Program-made: the position numbers and the translations under genes | From: Pseudomonas sp. MIACH | GTDB lineage: Bacteria > Pseudomonadota > Gammaproteobacteria > Pseudomonadales > Pseudomonadaceae | Reading direction: 5' to 3' | Assembly (NCBI RefSeq): GCF_001269925.1 | Contig: NZ_LHVO01000002.1 | Span: forward strand, 124,001-188,000 | DNA: 64,000 nucleotides | Shown here: positions 50,467-59,291 of the stretch, one piece after another | Layout: each line of letters begins with the position of its first letter | Position numbering within the stretch: position 1 is the stretch's first letter | Notes under the pieces: model-generated | The model's database searches: none | What the model was told of the DNA's origin: nothing | Seen by the model: only the letters and a program-made list of their open reading frames with translations

Positions 50467-50864
50467 ATAACTGGCTCCGTAATGACATGAACATAGGCGC
50501 CGTCGATGGCGTTGTAGAAGCAGGTGGGGCGGCCGGTGTGGCAGGCCGGGCCTTGTTGGTCGACGATCAGCAGTACCGCGTCGCCGTCACAATCCAGGCG
50601 TGCTTCCACCAACTGTTGCCAGTGGCCGGAGCTTTCGCCTTTGCGCCACAACTGTCGGCGCGAGCGCGACCAGTAGCAGACCTGCCCGGTGGCCAGTGTT
50701 TCGTTGAGGGCCTGGCGGTTCATCCAGGCCAGCATCAACACTTCGCCGCTGCCGTGTTGCTGGGCGATGGCGGCGATCAGGCCGTCGCTGTTCCACGGCA
50801 GGGCGTCGAGCACAGCGGCGAGTGGAAAGCGGCTGCCGACGGCGGCCCCTTCCAGTTCGAGCAT
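50463..50864 (-). CDS. hisI: Phosphoribosyl-AMP cyclohydrolase, second copy
   Basis: A 133-aa enzyme of histidine synthesis. WNSDGLIAAIAQ, VLMLAWMNRQAL and YWSRSRRQLWRKGE are family blocks. The zinc cysteines remain visible (LDCDGDAV, ACHTGRPTCFY). The start is ATG 50864, eight bases after the znuA-like stop; a GTG at 50897 would overlap that gene and add 11 residues. Its place in the zinc operon suggests a backup for the main hisI. Confidence 0.88.
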   Translation of the reverse strand: MLELEGAAVGSRFPLAAVLDALPWNSDGLIAAIAQQHGSGEVLMLAWMNRQALNETLATGQVCYWSRSRRQLWRKGESSGHWQQLVEARLDCDGDAVLLIVDQQGPACHTGRPTCFYNAIDGAYVHVITEPVI

Positions 50865-50872
50865 GCTCAGGG

Positions 50873-51751
50873 TCACGGCTTGCTCAACGCTGCGCACAGC
50901 GTGTTGAGGTTATACTCGAACAGCCCGGTGAAGGTGCTCGCCGGGCCTTCTGCAGCCAGGGCGTCGGAGTACAGCGTGCCGCCGATCTGCGCGCCGCTTT
51001 CATCGGCGATCTGCTTGAGCAGGCGCGAGTCCTTGATGTTTTCCATGAACACGGCTTTGACCTTGTCTTTGCGGATCTGGGTGATCAGCGCGGCGACTTC
51101 GGCGGCCGACGGTTCACGTTCGGTGGACAGGCCTTGCGGCGCCAGGAACTGGATGCCATAGGCCTGGCCCAGGTAGCCGAAGGCGTCATGGGAGGTAACG
51201 ATGCGACGGTTACCCGGCGGCAGCGCGCCGAATTTGGTCTTGGCTTCGGCCAGCAGGCGATAGATTTGCTTCAGGTAGGCCTGGCTGTTGCGCAGGTAGT
51301 CGGCCTTGTTGGCCGGGTCGGCAACCACCAGCGCCTTGGTGATGTTGTTCACATAAATTTCGGCGTTGGCCAGGTTGTGCCAGGCGTGCGGGTCGGGGAT
51401 GGTTTCGCCGTCTTCCTCCATGGTGTGGGAAATCACGCCTTTGCTGGCGGTGACCACCGTGGCCTTGGTTTCGGTGCTGGTCACCAGACGGTCCAGCCAC
51501 GGCTCGAAGCCCAGGCCGTTCTTGATGATCAGCTTGGCCTTGAGCAGCGCCTTGGCGTCGTCCGGGGTGGGTTCGTAGGTATGGGCATCGGCGTCGGGGC
51601 CGACCATGTTGCTGATCTGGATGTGATCACCACCGATCTGGTGGGTGATGTCATCGAGAATACTGAAGCTGGTAACCACTTGGAGTTTGTCGGCGGCCTG
51701 GGCCATCGACAGCGGCAGCAGCAGGCTGAACAGCACGAGTAGAGCGCGCAT
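50873..51751 (-). CDS. Metal ABC transporter substrate-binding protein (ZnuA-like)
   Basis: A 292-aa periplasmic A-1 family protein with signal peptide (residues 1-22, ending AQAAD). Metal ligands probable in VGPDADAHTYEPTPDD, DPHAWHNLAN, SHDAFGYLGQAYGI and the late Asp of LYSDAL. There is no His-rich loop as in typical ZnuA, so manganese cannot be excluded; context with Zur favours zinc. ATG 51751 has GAGG 9 nt upstream. Confidence 0.88.
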   Translation of the reverse strand: MRALLVLFSLLLPLSMAQAADKLQVVTSFSILDDITHQIGGDHIQISNMVGPDADAHTYEPTPDDAKALLKAKLIIKNGLGFEPWLDRLVTSTETKATVVTASKGVISHTMEEDGETIPDPHAWHNLANAEIYVNNITKALVVADPANKADYLRNSQAYLKQIYRLLAEAKTKFGALPPGNRRIVTSHDAFGYLGQAYGIQFLAPQGLSTEREPSAAEVAALITQIRKDKVKAVFMENIKDSRLLKQIADESGAQIGGTLYSDALAAEGPASTFTGLFEYNLNTLCAALSKP

Positions 51752-51762
51752 CGGGAAACACC

Positions 51763-52629
51763 TCATTGGGATGTAAGCAAAGGCGGGCGGCGCAGCAAGC
51801 CGTGCACCGGACCGAAGACCACGGACAGCAGGTACCCGCCGCCAGCCACCAGCACAATCGCCGGGCCGCTGGGCAGCGAGAAGTAGAACGACAGCAACAA
51901 ACCCAACCACACCGACAGGCATCCCAGCACTGCCGATACCGCGATCAACACCGGCAGGCGCCGGCTCCAGAAGCGTGAAGCGATGGCCGGTAACATCATC
52001 AAACCCACCACCATCAAGGCGCCGATGGCCTGGAAGCCAATCACCAGGTTCAGTACCACCAGGGTCAGGAACAAGCCGTGGGCCAGGGGGCCAAGGCGGC
52101 TGACGGTTTGCAGGAACAGCGGGTCGAGGGTGTCCAGCAGCAGCGGTTTGTAGATCAGCGCCATGGCGATCAGGCTGAACCCGGAGACCCAGAGCATGCC
52201 GGTCAGGGTGGTTTCGTCGACAGCCAGGGCAGAGCCGAACAGCAGGTGCAGCAGGTCCAGGCGCTTGCCGGCCAGGCCCAGGATCAATACGCCGGCGGCG
52301 AGGGAGATGGGGTAGATAGCGGCGAGGCTGGCGTCTTCGCGCAGGCCGGTGCGGCGGGTAATCCACGCCGACAAGCCGGCCATGCTCAGGCCCGCGCCCA
52401 GGCCGCCGATGGTCAGTGCGGGCAGGCTCAAGCCCGCGAACCAGAAGCCCAGTGCGGCGCCGGGCAATATGCCGTGGGCCACGGCGTCACCGATCAGGCT
52501 CATGCGCCGCAGGATCAGAAATACGCCGAGCGGAGCGGTGCTGCAGGCGAGCACCAGCCCGCCGATCAGCGCGCGACGCATGAAGACGAAGTCGAGGAAG
52601 GGCATCCACAGGTGGGCCGCGAAGTGCAT
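51763..52629 (-). CDS. Metal ABC transporter permease (ZnuB-like)
   Basis: A 288-aa polytopic protein with about eight helices of the ABC-3 family (MRRALIGGLVLACSTAPLGVFLILRRMSLIGDAVAHGILPGAALGF). The ATG shares one base with the stop of the ATPase gene (TGATG), so it is translationally coupled. Eleven bases separate its stop from the ZnuA-like start. Confidence 0.92.
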   Translation of the reverse strand: MHFAAHLWMPFLDFVFMRRALIGGLVLACSTAPLGVFLILRRMSLIGDAVAHGILPGAALGFWFAGLSLPALTIGGLGAGLSMAGLSAWITRRTGLREDASLAAIYPISLAAGVLILGLAGKRLDLLHLLFGSALAVDETTLTGMLWVSGFSLIAMALIYKPLLLDTLDPLFLQTVSRLGPLAHGLFLTLVVLNLVIGFQAIGALMVVGLMMLPAIASRFWSRRLPVLIAVSAVLGCLSVWLGLLLSFYFSLPSGPAIVLVAGGGYLLSVVFGPVHGLLRRPPLLTSQ

Positions 52630-53297
52630 CAGGCCACCTGCATGTGAGGCTGTGGGCGGATCAACTCTTTGCTGGAGCCGAACACACAGCCACTGCTTTT
52701 GATCTGCACCACCTGCTGGGTGTGATGGCGTACGGAGGCCAGGTCATGACACACCACCACCAAGGTTCGGCCTTCGGCGTGCCAGGCGTGGATATGGTTC
52801 CAGCACAGCGCCTGGCCCTCTTCGTCCAGGGCGGCATGGGGCTCGTCAAGCAGTAACACTGGCGACTCGGCCAGGCTCATGCGGGCGAGCAGGGCGCGTT
52901 GTAGTTGCCCACCGGACAACGCCATCAGCGGGCGCTGTTCCAGACCGCTGAGGCACCAGTCTTCCAACACTTTTTGCAGGCGCTCGCTTCTTTGCTGCGG
53001 GGTGAGGCGCGTGCCCCAGAAGCCGGCGGCGACCAGCTCTTGCAGGCTGATCGGGAACTGACGATCAAGGTGCTGTTGCTGGGGCAGGAACGACAGGCCA
53101 CCTCGGCGTGGAACATCCACGGTGACGTTGCCCGCCAACGGTTTTTGCAGGCCGGCGATGACTTTGAGCAGGCTGCTTTTACCGCAGCCGTTGGGGCCGA
53201 TCACACCGGTGAGGCTGCCTTTTTCCAGGGTGAAATCCACGGCAGGAGTGAGCGGTTGGCCAGGGGCGCCCCAGCGCAAAGCGGTGCAGGTGATCAT
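52629..53297 (-). CDS. Metal ABC transporter ATPase (ZnuC-like)
   Basis: A 222-aa ABC ATPase: Walker A GPNGCGKSSLL, signature LSGGQLQRALLARM, Walker B VLLLDEPHAALDEE, H-loop VVCHD. It overlaps folE2 by 4 bp (ATGA). Works with the two downstream genes to import zinc or a similar metal. Confidence 0.93.
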   Translation of the reverse strand: MITCTALRWGAPGQPLTPAVDFTLEKGSLTGVIGPNGCGKSSLLKVIAGLQKPLAGNVTVDVPRRGGLSFLPQQQHLDRQFPISLQELVAAGFWGTRLTPQQRSERLQKVLEDWCLSGLEQRPLMALSGGQLQRALLARMSLAESPVLLLDEPHAALDEEGQALCWNHIHAWHAEGRTLVVVCHDLASVRHHTQQVVQIKSSGCVFGSSKELIRPQPHMQVA

Positions 53298-54184
53298 GCA
53301 GGGTTTCTCGTCCAGCGGCTTTCAGCCACGGCATCGTGCGCGTGCAGGCTTTCGGCGTGGATTACTTTGAGGTGGAAGGCTTTGACGGCGTCCGAGCGTT
53401 TCAAGGCGAGGTTAAGGCGGCGGGCGGCGTCTTCGCAGAACATCAGGTTCTGCCCGTTGGCCAGGGCGAAGGCTTGTTCGTCCGCGCGTTTTACGGCGGT
53501 TTGCACGGCGGTGCCGAGGGCCGCTTCGGCAGTGTTGATCAGGTCTATCAGTGGCAGGTGATCGCCTTGCAGGTGGACGTGCAACTGCGCACTGCTGCGC
53601 TGGCTGTGGGGTGTGGCGACGATACCGTTGGCGCTGCCGAGCCAGGTCAGTACTTCTTCATGCAGCAACGGCGTGTTGCCGAAGTCTTGGATAAATTGCT
53701 GCTGAATCAACTGCCTGGCGAGGGCAGCGGAACACGGGCAGGTTGAGGAATACGTAACGTTAATTTTTAGTTCCACGTGGAACATCTGGTTTTCCAGGCG
53801 TGCTTCGATGCTCACTGGGTAGCTTTTCCAACCGGCCAGCGGGCTGACCAGCGCCGGGCGTTTCAGCAGTAAATGCGTGTGCAGACGCAGGTAGGCGTTC
53901 TTAGATAAATCTTCATGACTGTCGAGAAACCGCTGCAGTACATTGCGCAGAAGTGCGGGCGTAAGGGGCTGCTGGTCGAGCATCTCCAGTGCCAGGTACA
54001 GGCGTGACATATGAATGCCACGGGCGGTGCCGTCGTCCAGGCTGACGCCGGCATCGGCGGTGGCGGTCAGGCGCTGGCCATCGATGAGGATCGGCAGGGC
54101 GATGCCGCACATGCCCACCCAGTCGAGTGGCAAGGCTTGGCGTGAAGCCTGCGCGGCGATATCCGGCAGAGTCAGCGCATTCAT
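53294..54184 (-). CDS. folE2: GTP cyclohydrolase FolE2 (zinc-independent type IB)
   Basis: A 296-aa enzyme for the first step of folate synthesis that can replace zinc-dependent FolE when zinc is scarce. Conserved segments are GIHMSRLYLALEM and STCPCSAALARQ, with the active-site cysteine (149/151). ATG 54184 gives the usual N-terminus MNALTLPDIA; an ATG four codons upstream has no better ribosome-binding site. First gene of the leftward zinc operon, 31 bp from a perfect Zur-type palindrome. A parS-like site lies inside the gene. Confidence 0.93.
   Translation of the reverse strand: MNALTLPDIAAQASRQALPLDWVGMCGIALPILIDGQRLTATADAGVSLDDGTARGIHMSRLYLALEMLDQQPLTPALLRNVLQRFLDSHEDLSKNAYLRLHTHLLLKRPALVSPLAGWKSYPVSIEARLENQMFHVELKINVTYSSTCPCSAALARQLIQQQFIQDFGNTPLLHEEVLTWLGSANGIVATPHSQRSSAQLHVHLQGDHLPLIDLINTAEAALGTAVQTAVKRADEQAFALANGQNLMFCEDAARRLNLALKRSDAVKAFHLKVIHAESLHAHDAVAESRWTRNPA
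53769..53784. other. parS-like centromere site inside folE2
   Basis: AGTTCCACGTGGAACA holds the perfect 14-bp palindrome GTTCCACGTGGAAC, the core bound by Pseudomonas ParB, with one end-base difference from TGTTCCACGTGGAACA. On the coding strand it encodes part of FHVEL. I found no second such palindrome when scanning the other CACGTG occurrences in the window. Confidence 0.75.
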
Positions 54185-54215
54185 AAGCAGGTCCATCGTT
54201 GGAAATAATTCGACA

Positions 54216-54230
54216 TGTTATAGTATAACA
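54216..54230. promoter_or_regulatory. Zur box between folE2 and amiA
   Basis: TGTTATAGTATAACA is a perfect 7+1+7 palindrome matching the core of the gammaproteobacterial Zur consensus. It lies 31 bp from the folE2 start and 82 bp from the amiA start, so it may control both directions. Confidence 0.85.
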
Positions 54231-54312
54231 ATAGAATCCACGATGAATTTTCTGCCCCGACCTTTTTTCAGTCATGTCGAGTACGGACGCTCCTTTATTC
54301 GCGGTATTTGTC

Positions 54313-55524
54313 ATGCACAGACGTCAGCTCCTCAACCTGCTCCTGGCCAGCCCTTTGTTTGCTTTGCCGTTCGCCGTCCACGCGACTCAGATCCGCAATG
54401 CGCGCCTGTGGCGCTCGGACGACAAGCTGCGCCTGGTGTTCGACCTTAGCGGCCCAGTGCAATACAAGACGTTCTCTCTGACGGCACCGGAACGCCTGAT
54501 CATCGACCTGAGCGGCGCAGGCCTCAGTGGTGACTTTTCTCAACTTGAGCTGAAGAACAGCGGGATCACCTCGATTCGCTCGGGGCATTTCGGCAAGGCG
54601 GATACGCGCATCGTGCTTGACCTGGCCGCGCCGATGCAGCTCAACAGCTTTGTATTGCCGCCTCAGAACGGGCAGGGGCATCGCCTGGTGCTGGACCTGA
54701 CCAGCGCCACCCGTGCACCGCGTCAAATCGCGGCTGAGGCCGTGCCCTTGGTGGCCCCGGTGGACAAGGCGCACCCCAAGCGCGACATCATTGTGGTGGT
54801 CGACCCCGGCCACGGCGGCAAAGACCCCGGTGCTGTCGGGTCCAAGGGCCAGCGCGAAAAAGACGTGGTGTTGTCTATCGCCCAACTGCTGGCCAAGCGC
54901 CTGAAACGCGAAAAGGGTTTTGACGTGAAACTGGTGCGTAACGACGACTTCTTTGTGCCGTTGCGCAAGCGCGTGGACATCGCCCGTCAGCACAAGGCCG
55001 ATATGTTCATCTCGGTGCATGCCGATGCTGCGCCACGGCTCACTGCCTCGGGCGCCTCGGTGTATGCGCTGTCGGAGGGCGGCGCCACCTCGGCCACGGC
55101 GCGTTTTATGGCCCAGCGCGAAAACGGTGCGGACCTGCTGGGCGCTACCACGTTGCTGAATCTCAAGGATAAGGATCCGATGCTGGCCGGGGTGATTCTT
55201 GATATGTCGATGAACGCCACCATCGCCTCCAGCCTGCAACTGGGCAGCTCGGTGTTGGGGAGCCTGCAAAGCATCACCAGCCTGCATCAGAAACGTGTGG
55301 AACAGGCGGGGTTCGCGGTGCTCAAGTCACCGGACGTGCCGTCGATCCTGGTGGAGACCGGCTTTATCTCCAATGCCCAGGACGCCCAGCGCCTGGTGAC
55401 GGCGCGCCATCAACAAGCGGTTGCGGATGGTTTGTTTGAAGGCCTGAAAAAATACTTCCAGAAGAACCCGCCGATGAACAGCTACATGGCCTGGATTCAG
55501 GAACAGAAGAACGCTCAGGTCTAA
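54313..55524 (+). CDS. amiA: N-acetylmuramoyl-L-alanine amidase (AMIN + Amidase_3)
   Basis: A 403-aa periplasmic zinc hydrolase that cuts peptidoglycan crosslinks. N-terminal signal peptide (RRQLLNLLLASPLFALPFAVHA), AMIN domain (about 25-130, LWRSDDKLRLVFDLSGPV), then Amidase_3 with VVDPGHGGKDPGAVG, the zinc ligands in ISVHAD and the catalytic glutamate in SILVETGFISN. ATG 54313 was chosen as the start nearest the signal peptide. It is divergent from folE2 over a Zur box, as in P. aeruginosa amiA (from memory). Confidence 0.92.
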   Translation: MHRRQLLNLLLASPLFALPFAVHATQIRNARLWRSDDKLRLVFDLSGPVQYKTFSLTAPERLIIDLSGAGLSGDFSQLELKNSGITSIRSGHFGKADTRIVLDLAAPMQLNSFVLPPQNGQGHRLVLDLTSATRAPRQIAAEAVPLVAPVDKAHPKRDIIVVVDPGHGGKDPGAVGSKGQREKDVVLSIAQLLAKRLKREKGFDVKLVRNDDFFVPLRKRVDIARQHKADMFISVHADAAPRLTASGASVYALSEGGATSATARFMAQRENGADLLGATTLLNLKDKDPMLAGVILDMSMNATIASSLQLGSSVLGSLQSITSLHQKRVEQAGFAVLKSPDVPSILVETGFISNAQDAQRLVTARHQQAVADGLFEGLKKYFQKNPPMNSYMAWIQEQKNAQV

Positions 55525-55889
55525 CAGCCGGTAATTCGGCTGCACGTGAACTTGGCAGTGGCGCCACCGGAGCTGGAAAACCGGTTGATCGTGGTCCAGC
55601 CCACCCGTCGCGTGTAGCCGACCCATGCCTCCCCATCCGACGCCAGGCCGGTAAAGAACGTCAGTTGCCCGTAGCGGCTGTTGGTTTGCGCCCAATAACG
55701 TTTACCGACCACCTCGAAACCACGCAAATACGTAGTGGTGCCCACCGTCGCCACGCTGTAGGCATTGCCCAGCGGATCCACACAGGCCAACAGGTTGGCG
55801 CTGCGCGTGCAATTGGCCAGCAAGCTTGGTGCTTGGGCGCAGGCAGGTCCTGCCGCTGCCAGTAACAGGGCGCACACCAGGTATTTCAT
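55521..55889 (-). CDS. Small secreted four-cysteine protein of unknown function
   Basis: A 122-aa protein with a clear signal peptide (MKYLVCALLLAAAGPACA, cut after AQA). The mature part has four cysteines (ANCTRSANLLACVD near the start, FTCSRITGC at the end) and aromatic/Gly-rich beta-like segments (GKRYWAQTNSRYGQLTFFTGLASDG). I recognise no family. It is convergent with amiA with a 4-bp overlap, and divergent from zigA over a perfect Zur-type palindrome. A role in zinc starvation is therefore likely, its activity unknown. Confidence 0.8.
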   Translation of the reverse strand: MKYLVCALLLAAAGPACAQAPSLLANCTRSANLLACVDPLGNAYSVATVGTTTYLRGFEVVGKRYWAQTNSRYGQLTFFTGLASDGEAWVGYTRRVGWTTINRFSSSGGATAKFTCSRITGC

Positions 55890-55968
55890 ACGGGGTCTCG
55901 GGGCCGGCAAGGGTTCAAGCATTGCGCCCTTCGTCGCAACGAGCAAGGGGGGATTGGCTTATTTGTAT

Positions 55969-55983
55969 TGTTATACTATAACA
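55969..55983. promoter_or_regulatory. Zur box between the small secreted protein and zigA
   Basis: TGTTATACTATAACA is a perfect palindrome, identical in the arms to the box at 54216. It lies 79 bp from the secreted-protein start and 62 bp from the zigA start, so both are probably zinc-repressed. Confidence 0.87.
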
Positions 55984-56045
55984 TTAGCGCAGCCTGACCC
56001 GTGAACCGCTCACCCTGACAGGTCAACCCTGATGAGGATTACCTG

Positions 56046-57251
56046 ATGCCCAATCGTCTCCCCGTTACCGTGTTGTCCGGCTTTCTCGGCGCCGGTAAAA
56101 GCACGCTGCTCAACTACGTCCTGCGCAACCGCGAAAACCTGCGCGTGGCGGTGATCGTCAACGACATGAGCGAAATCAATATCGACGGCAGCGAGGTGCA
56201 GCGTGACGTCACCCTCAACCGTTCCGAAGAAAAACTGGTGGAGATGAGCAACGGCTGTATCTGCTGCACCTTGCGTGAAGACTTGCTCGAAGAAGTCGGA
56301 AAACTCGCCAAGGAAGGTCGTTTCGATTACCTGTTGATCGAGTCCACCGGTATCTCCGAGCCATTGCCAGTGGCTGAAACCTTTACCTTCCGCGATGAAA
56401 ACGAGCAAAGCCTGGCTGACATCGCGCGCCTGGACACCATGGTCACCGTGGTCGACGGCATGAACTTCCTGCTCGACTACCAGGCTGCCGAAAGCCTGGC
56501 CTCACGGGGCGAAACCCTCGGTGAGGAAGACGAACGCTCGATCACCGACCTGTTGATTGAGCAGATCGAATTCGCCGACGTCATCCTGATCAGCAAGATC
56601 GACCTGATCAGCAGCCATGAGCGCGAGGAACTGATGGCGATCCTTGAGCGCCTCAATGCCCAGGCGGAAATCATCCCGATGGTCATGGGCGAAGTGCCGC
56701 TGAACAAGATCCTCAACACCGGCCGCTTCGACTTCGAACGCGCCGCGCAAGCGCCAGGTTGGTTGCAGGCGTTGCGTGGTGAACATGTGCCGGAAACCGA
56801 AGAGTACGGCATCGCCTCCACGGCTTATCGCGCACGTCGCCCCTTCCATCCGCAACGCTTCTTCGACTTTATCGACCGGCCTTGGGTCAACGGCAAACTG
56901 CTGCGTTCCAAGGGGTTTTTCTGGCTGGCCAGCAAGCATCAGGATGCGGGCAGTTGGTCCCAGGCCGGTGGCTTGATGCGCCACGGGTTTGCCGGACGCT
57001 GGTGGCGTTTTGTGCCGAAAAGCCAATGGCCCCAGGATGAAGAAAGCGTCGCCGCCATCATGGGTAACTGGCAGCTCAGTACCGGCGACTGCCGTCAGGA
57101 ACTGGTGTTTATCGGACAGAACATCGACTTCGCGCGGATGCGTGCCGAGTTGGACGCGTGTTTGCTCACCGATGAAGAGATGGCCTTGGGCGTCGAAGGT
57201 TGGCGCCTGCTGGCTGATCCGTTTGGTCCCTGGTATGAAGAGGCCGCCTGA
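56046..57251 (+). CDS. zigA: Zinc metallochaperone GTPase ZigA (COG0523)
   Basis: A 401-aa G3E GTPase thought to deliver zinc to client enzymes in zinc starvation. Walker [12 protein letters not shown], the metal-binding CICC motif ([13 protein letters not shown]), Walker B-like ESTGISEP and specificity motif SKIDL. A C-terminal CobW domain starts about residue 265. It follows a perfect Zur box and shares a base with the next start (TGATG). Confidence 0.93.
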   Translation: MPNRLPVTVLSGFLGAGKSTLLNYVLRNRENLRVAVIVNDMSEINIDGSEVQRDVTLNRSEEKLVEMSNGCICCTLREDLLEEVGKLAKEGRFDYLLIESTGISEPLPVAETFTFRDENEQSLADIARLDTMVTVVDGMNFLLDYQAAESLASRGETLGEEDERSITDLLIEQIEFADVILISKIDLISSHEREELMAILERLNAQAEIIPMVMGEVPLNKILNTGRFDFERAAQAPGWLQALRGEHVPETEEYGIASTAYRARRPFHPQRFFDFIDRPWVNGKLLRSKGFFWLASKHQDAGSWSQAGGLMRHGFAGRWWRFVPKSQWPQDEESVAAIMGNWQLSTGDCRQELVFIGQNIDFARMRAELDACLLTDEEMALGVEGWRLLADPFGPWYEEAA

Positions 57252-57895
57252 TGCTGGCATCGGTTAATGCCTTGCGCCCCGTGATTCGCCAGACCCGTGG
57301 TGAAACCCCGCTGGCGCTGTCCGATATTCTCGAAGACGGCGTGAACCTGGCGCTGTGGCAGCGCCAATTGCCGCTGCATATCGCCGAGTTCGGCGCCTTG
57401 CTGGTGGCGCTCAATGAGCCGTTGGCCGAGTCCCTGGTGATCGAACTCAACAGCGAAGACGCCGAGCCGAGCTTGCGCGGCCTGGCGTCCAGTTGCCGCG
57501 ATCTTGAAGGCTACGAAGGTTTTATCGCCGATGTGTCTTGGCTGGTCAGCGCCTTTGCGTGCTTGCTCGGCGCCAAGCGCATCGGTGTACGCCTGCGGTT
57601 GCTGGATAAAGCCATGTGCCCGCGTTTTCACGTCGACCATGTGCCGGTACGGCTGATCACCACCTATGCCGGCATCGGCAGCCAGTGGTTGCGCGAAGGG
57701 GTGATGGACCGGCGCAAGCTCAGCCAACCGGACGCTGAACCCCGTGAGCGCATCGAACAGATCCGGTGCGGTGAAGTGGCCCTGCTCAAAGGCAGCAAAT
57801 GGCACGGCAACGAAGATCACGGCCTGATCCATCGCTCCCCCGCGCTGAAAGCGGATGAGCGCCGATTGATTCTGACGCTGGATTGGCTCGCGTAA
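57251..57895 (+). CDS. DUF1826 protein between two COG0523 GTPase genes
   Basis: A 214-aa soluble protein. The conserved segment is CPRFHVDHVPVRLITTYAGIGSQWL, which contains an HxDH metal-like cluster, and later SKWHGNEDHGLIHRSP. Known only as DUF1826; its genes commonly lie with COG0523 genes. The ATG shares a base with the zigA stop. A cupin-like/oxygenase-type metal site is suggested by the His/Asp pattern; the reaction is unknown. Confidence 0.85.
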   Translation: MLASVNALRPVIRQTRGETPLALSDILEDGVNLALWQRQLPLHIAEFGALLVALNEPLAESLVIELNSEDAEPSLRGLASSCRDLEGYEGFIADVSWLVSAFACLLGAKRIGVRLRLLDKAMCPRFHVDHVPVRLITTYAGIGSQWLREGVMDRRKLSQPDAEPRERIEQIRCGEVALLKGSKWHGNEDHGLIHRSPALKADERRLILTLDWLA

Positions 57896-57930
57896 CCGCG
57901 TAGGATCAAACGCTCTACACGGTCCGAACG

Positions 57931-58902
57931 ATGGCACTCATGCTGCAGAACATTCCCACCCACGTGATTGCCGGGCCCTTGGGCGCCGGCAAGACCAGCC
58001 TGATCAAGCACCTGCTCGCCCAACGCCCGGCCAACGAGCGCTGGGCGGTGTTGATCAACGAGTTCGGCCAGATCGGCCTGGACGCTGCACTGCTGACCCT
58101 GGATGACGACGGCATTGCCCTCGGCGAAGTTGCCGGTGGCTGTCTCTGTTGTGTGAATGGCGCACCGTTCCAGGTAGGCCTGGGCCGGTTGCTGCGTAAG
58201 GCCAAGCCGGATCGGTTGTTTATCGAACCTTCGGGCCTGGGCCATCCTGCGCAGTTGCTCAAGCAGTTGCGCGAAGCGCCATGGCAGCAGGTACTGGCGG
58301 TTCAGCCCTGTGTGCTGGTGCTGGATGCCCAGGCGCTGGCAGCGGGCAAACCTTTGCCGCCAGCGCAGCAGGAAGCGTTGGCCAGTGCCGGGCTGTTGGT
58401 CTTGAACAAGGATGAGGGGTTGGATGCTGCGCAACGCGAGGCCGTCGAACGACAGCTACCCGAACGCGACATTTATTGGACGCGCCAGGCGCACGTGCCG
58501 CTCGGCAAACTGCCAGGCTTGAATGCGCAGGCTGAAGCTGCTGTGGGTAACTTCGCCGTGCCCAAAGGGTTGGGTCAATTGCCGGCTATCTGGAGCGATC
58601 CAGCATTGCCGATCTGCCTGAGTCAGGCCCAGGAGTGCGGCTGGAGTATCGGTTGGCGCTGGCACCCGAGCCAGCAATTCGATTCCGAGCGTCTGCACCT
58701 GTGGCTGACATCCCTTGAGTGGCGCCGCGCCAAATTGGTTATCCACAGCCATGATGGCTGGATCTCGGCCAACGCTGTGGATAACAGCCCGCTTGCCTGG
58801 CAACCCAGCGAATGGCGTCGCGACTCACGTATCGAATTGATCTTCAGTGCGCCACAGGACGTGGCCACGTTGCAGGCCGCACTGGCTGCCTGCCGTTACT
58901 GA
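57931..58902 (+). CDS. Second COG0523-family GTPase (CobW/YciC-like)
   Basis: A 323-aa GTPase: Walker A GPLGAGKTSLIKH, metal motif CLCC (GGCLCCVNG), EPSGLGHP, and LNKDEG at the guanine-recognition position. Shorter than zigA and with a weak C-terminal part. Two exact DnaA boxes lie in its last 170 bp. Third gene of the zigA unit, with 35 bp after DUF1826. It ends 7 bp inside the convergent DUF3301 gene. Confidence 0.9.
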   Translation: MALMLQNIPTHVIAGPLGAGKTSLIKHLLAQRPANERWAVLINEFGQIGLDAALLTLDDDGIALGEVAGGCLCCVNGAPFQVGLGRLLRKAKPDRLFIEPSGLGHPAQLLKQLREAPWQQVLAVQPCVLVLDAQALAAGKPLPPAQQEALASAGLLVLNKDEGLDAAQREAVERQLPERDIYWTRQAHVPLGKLPGLNAQAEAAVGNFAVPKGLGQLPAIWSDPALPICLSQAQECGWSIGWRWHPSQQFDSERLHLWLTSLEWRRAKLVIHSHDGWISANAVDNSPLAWQPSEWRRDSRIELIFSAPQDVATLQAALAACRY

Positions 58903-59291
58903 CGGTTCTTGGTGGCGTGGTCCTGGCGCCACTGGCTCAGCTCGATCACATTGGCGCTGGGCGGTGTTTCCTTGGCCTCGAACGGGTAGGGCGCCAGTTC
59001 GATTTGCGCGCTGTGGGCGCCGAATTGCGTGATGGTTCCACTGTGACGGGTCTCGCCCGTGACGGTGAACTCGAAATTGTAGATACGCGCCAGACGCCGC
59101 CGACCGTTGGCGTCCTTCACAAAACCGACGCGCTTCAACGCTACGGCGCCGTCGAGCAATTCGATATCGAGCTTGGCACAATGCTGCTTGACCCGCGCCA
59201 GCGCCCGCTCTCGCAGGCCGTGGTTGTGCCATACCCAGGCGGCGCCGGTCGCCAGCAGCATCAACACGAAGATGTTTCCCAGGGTCAGCAT
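58896..59291 (-). CDS. DUF3301 membrane protein
   Basis: A 131-aa protein with one N-terminal membrane helix (LGNIFVLMLLATGAAWVWH), then a basic/aromatic domain with YNFEFTVTG and an Ile/Leu tail. Matches DUF3301. The start is ATG 59291. It overlaps the end of the convergent COG0523 gene. Confidence 0.85.
   Translation of the reverse strand: MLTLGNIFVLMLLATGAAWVWHNHGLRERALARVKQHCAKLDIELLDGAVALKRVGFVKDANGRRRLARIYNFEFTVTGETRHSGTITQFGAHSAQIELAPYPFEAKETPPSANVIELSQWRQDHATKNRQ

Noticed and set aside
51752..52366. Upstream extension of the ZnuA-like frame into the permease gene
   Set aside because: A normal signal peptide with a good ribosome-binding site begins at 51751; the extension is out-of-frame permease sequence.
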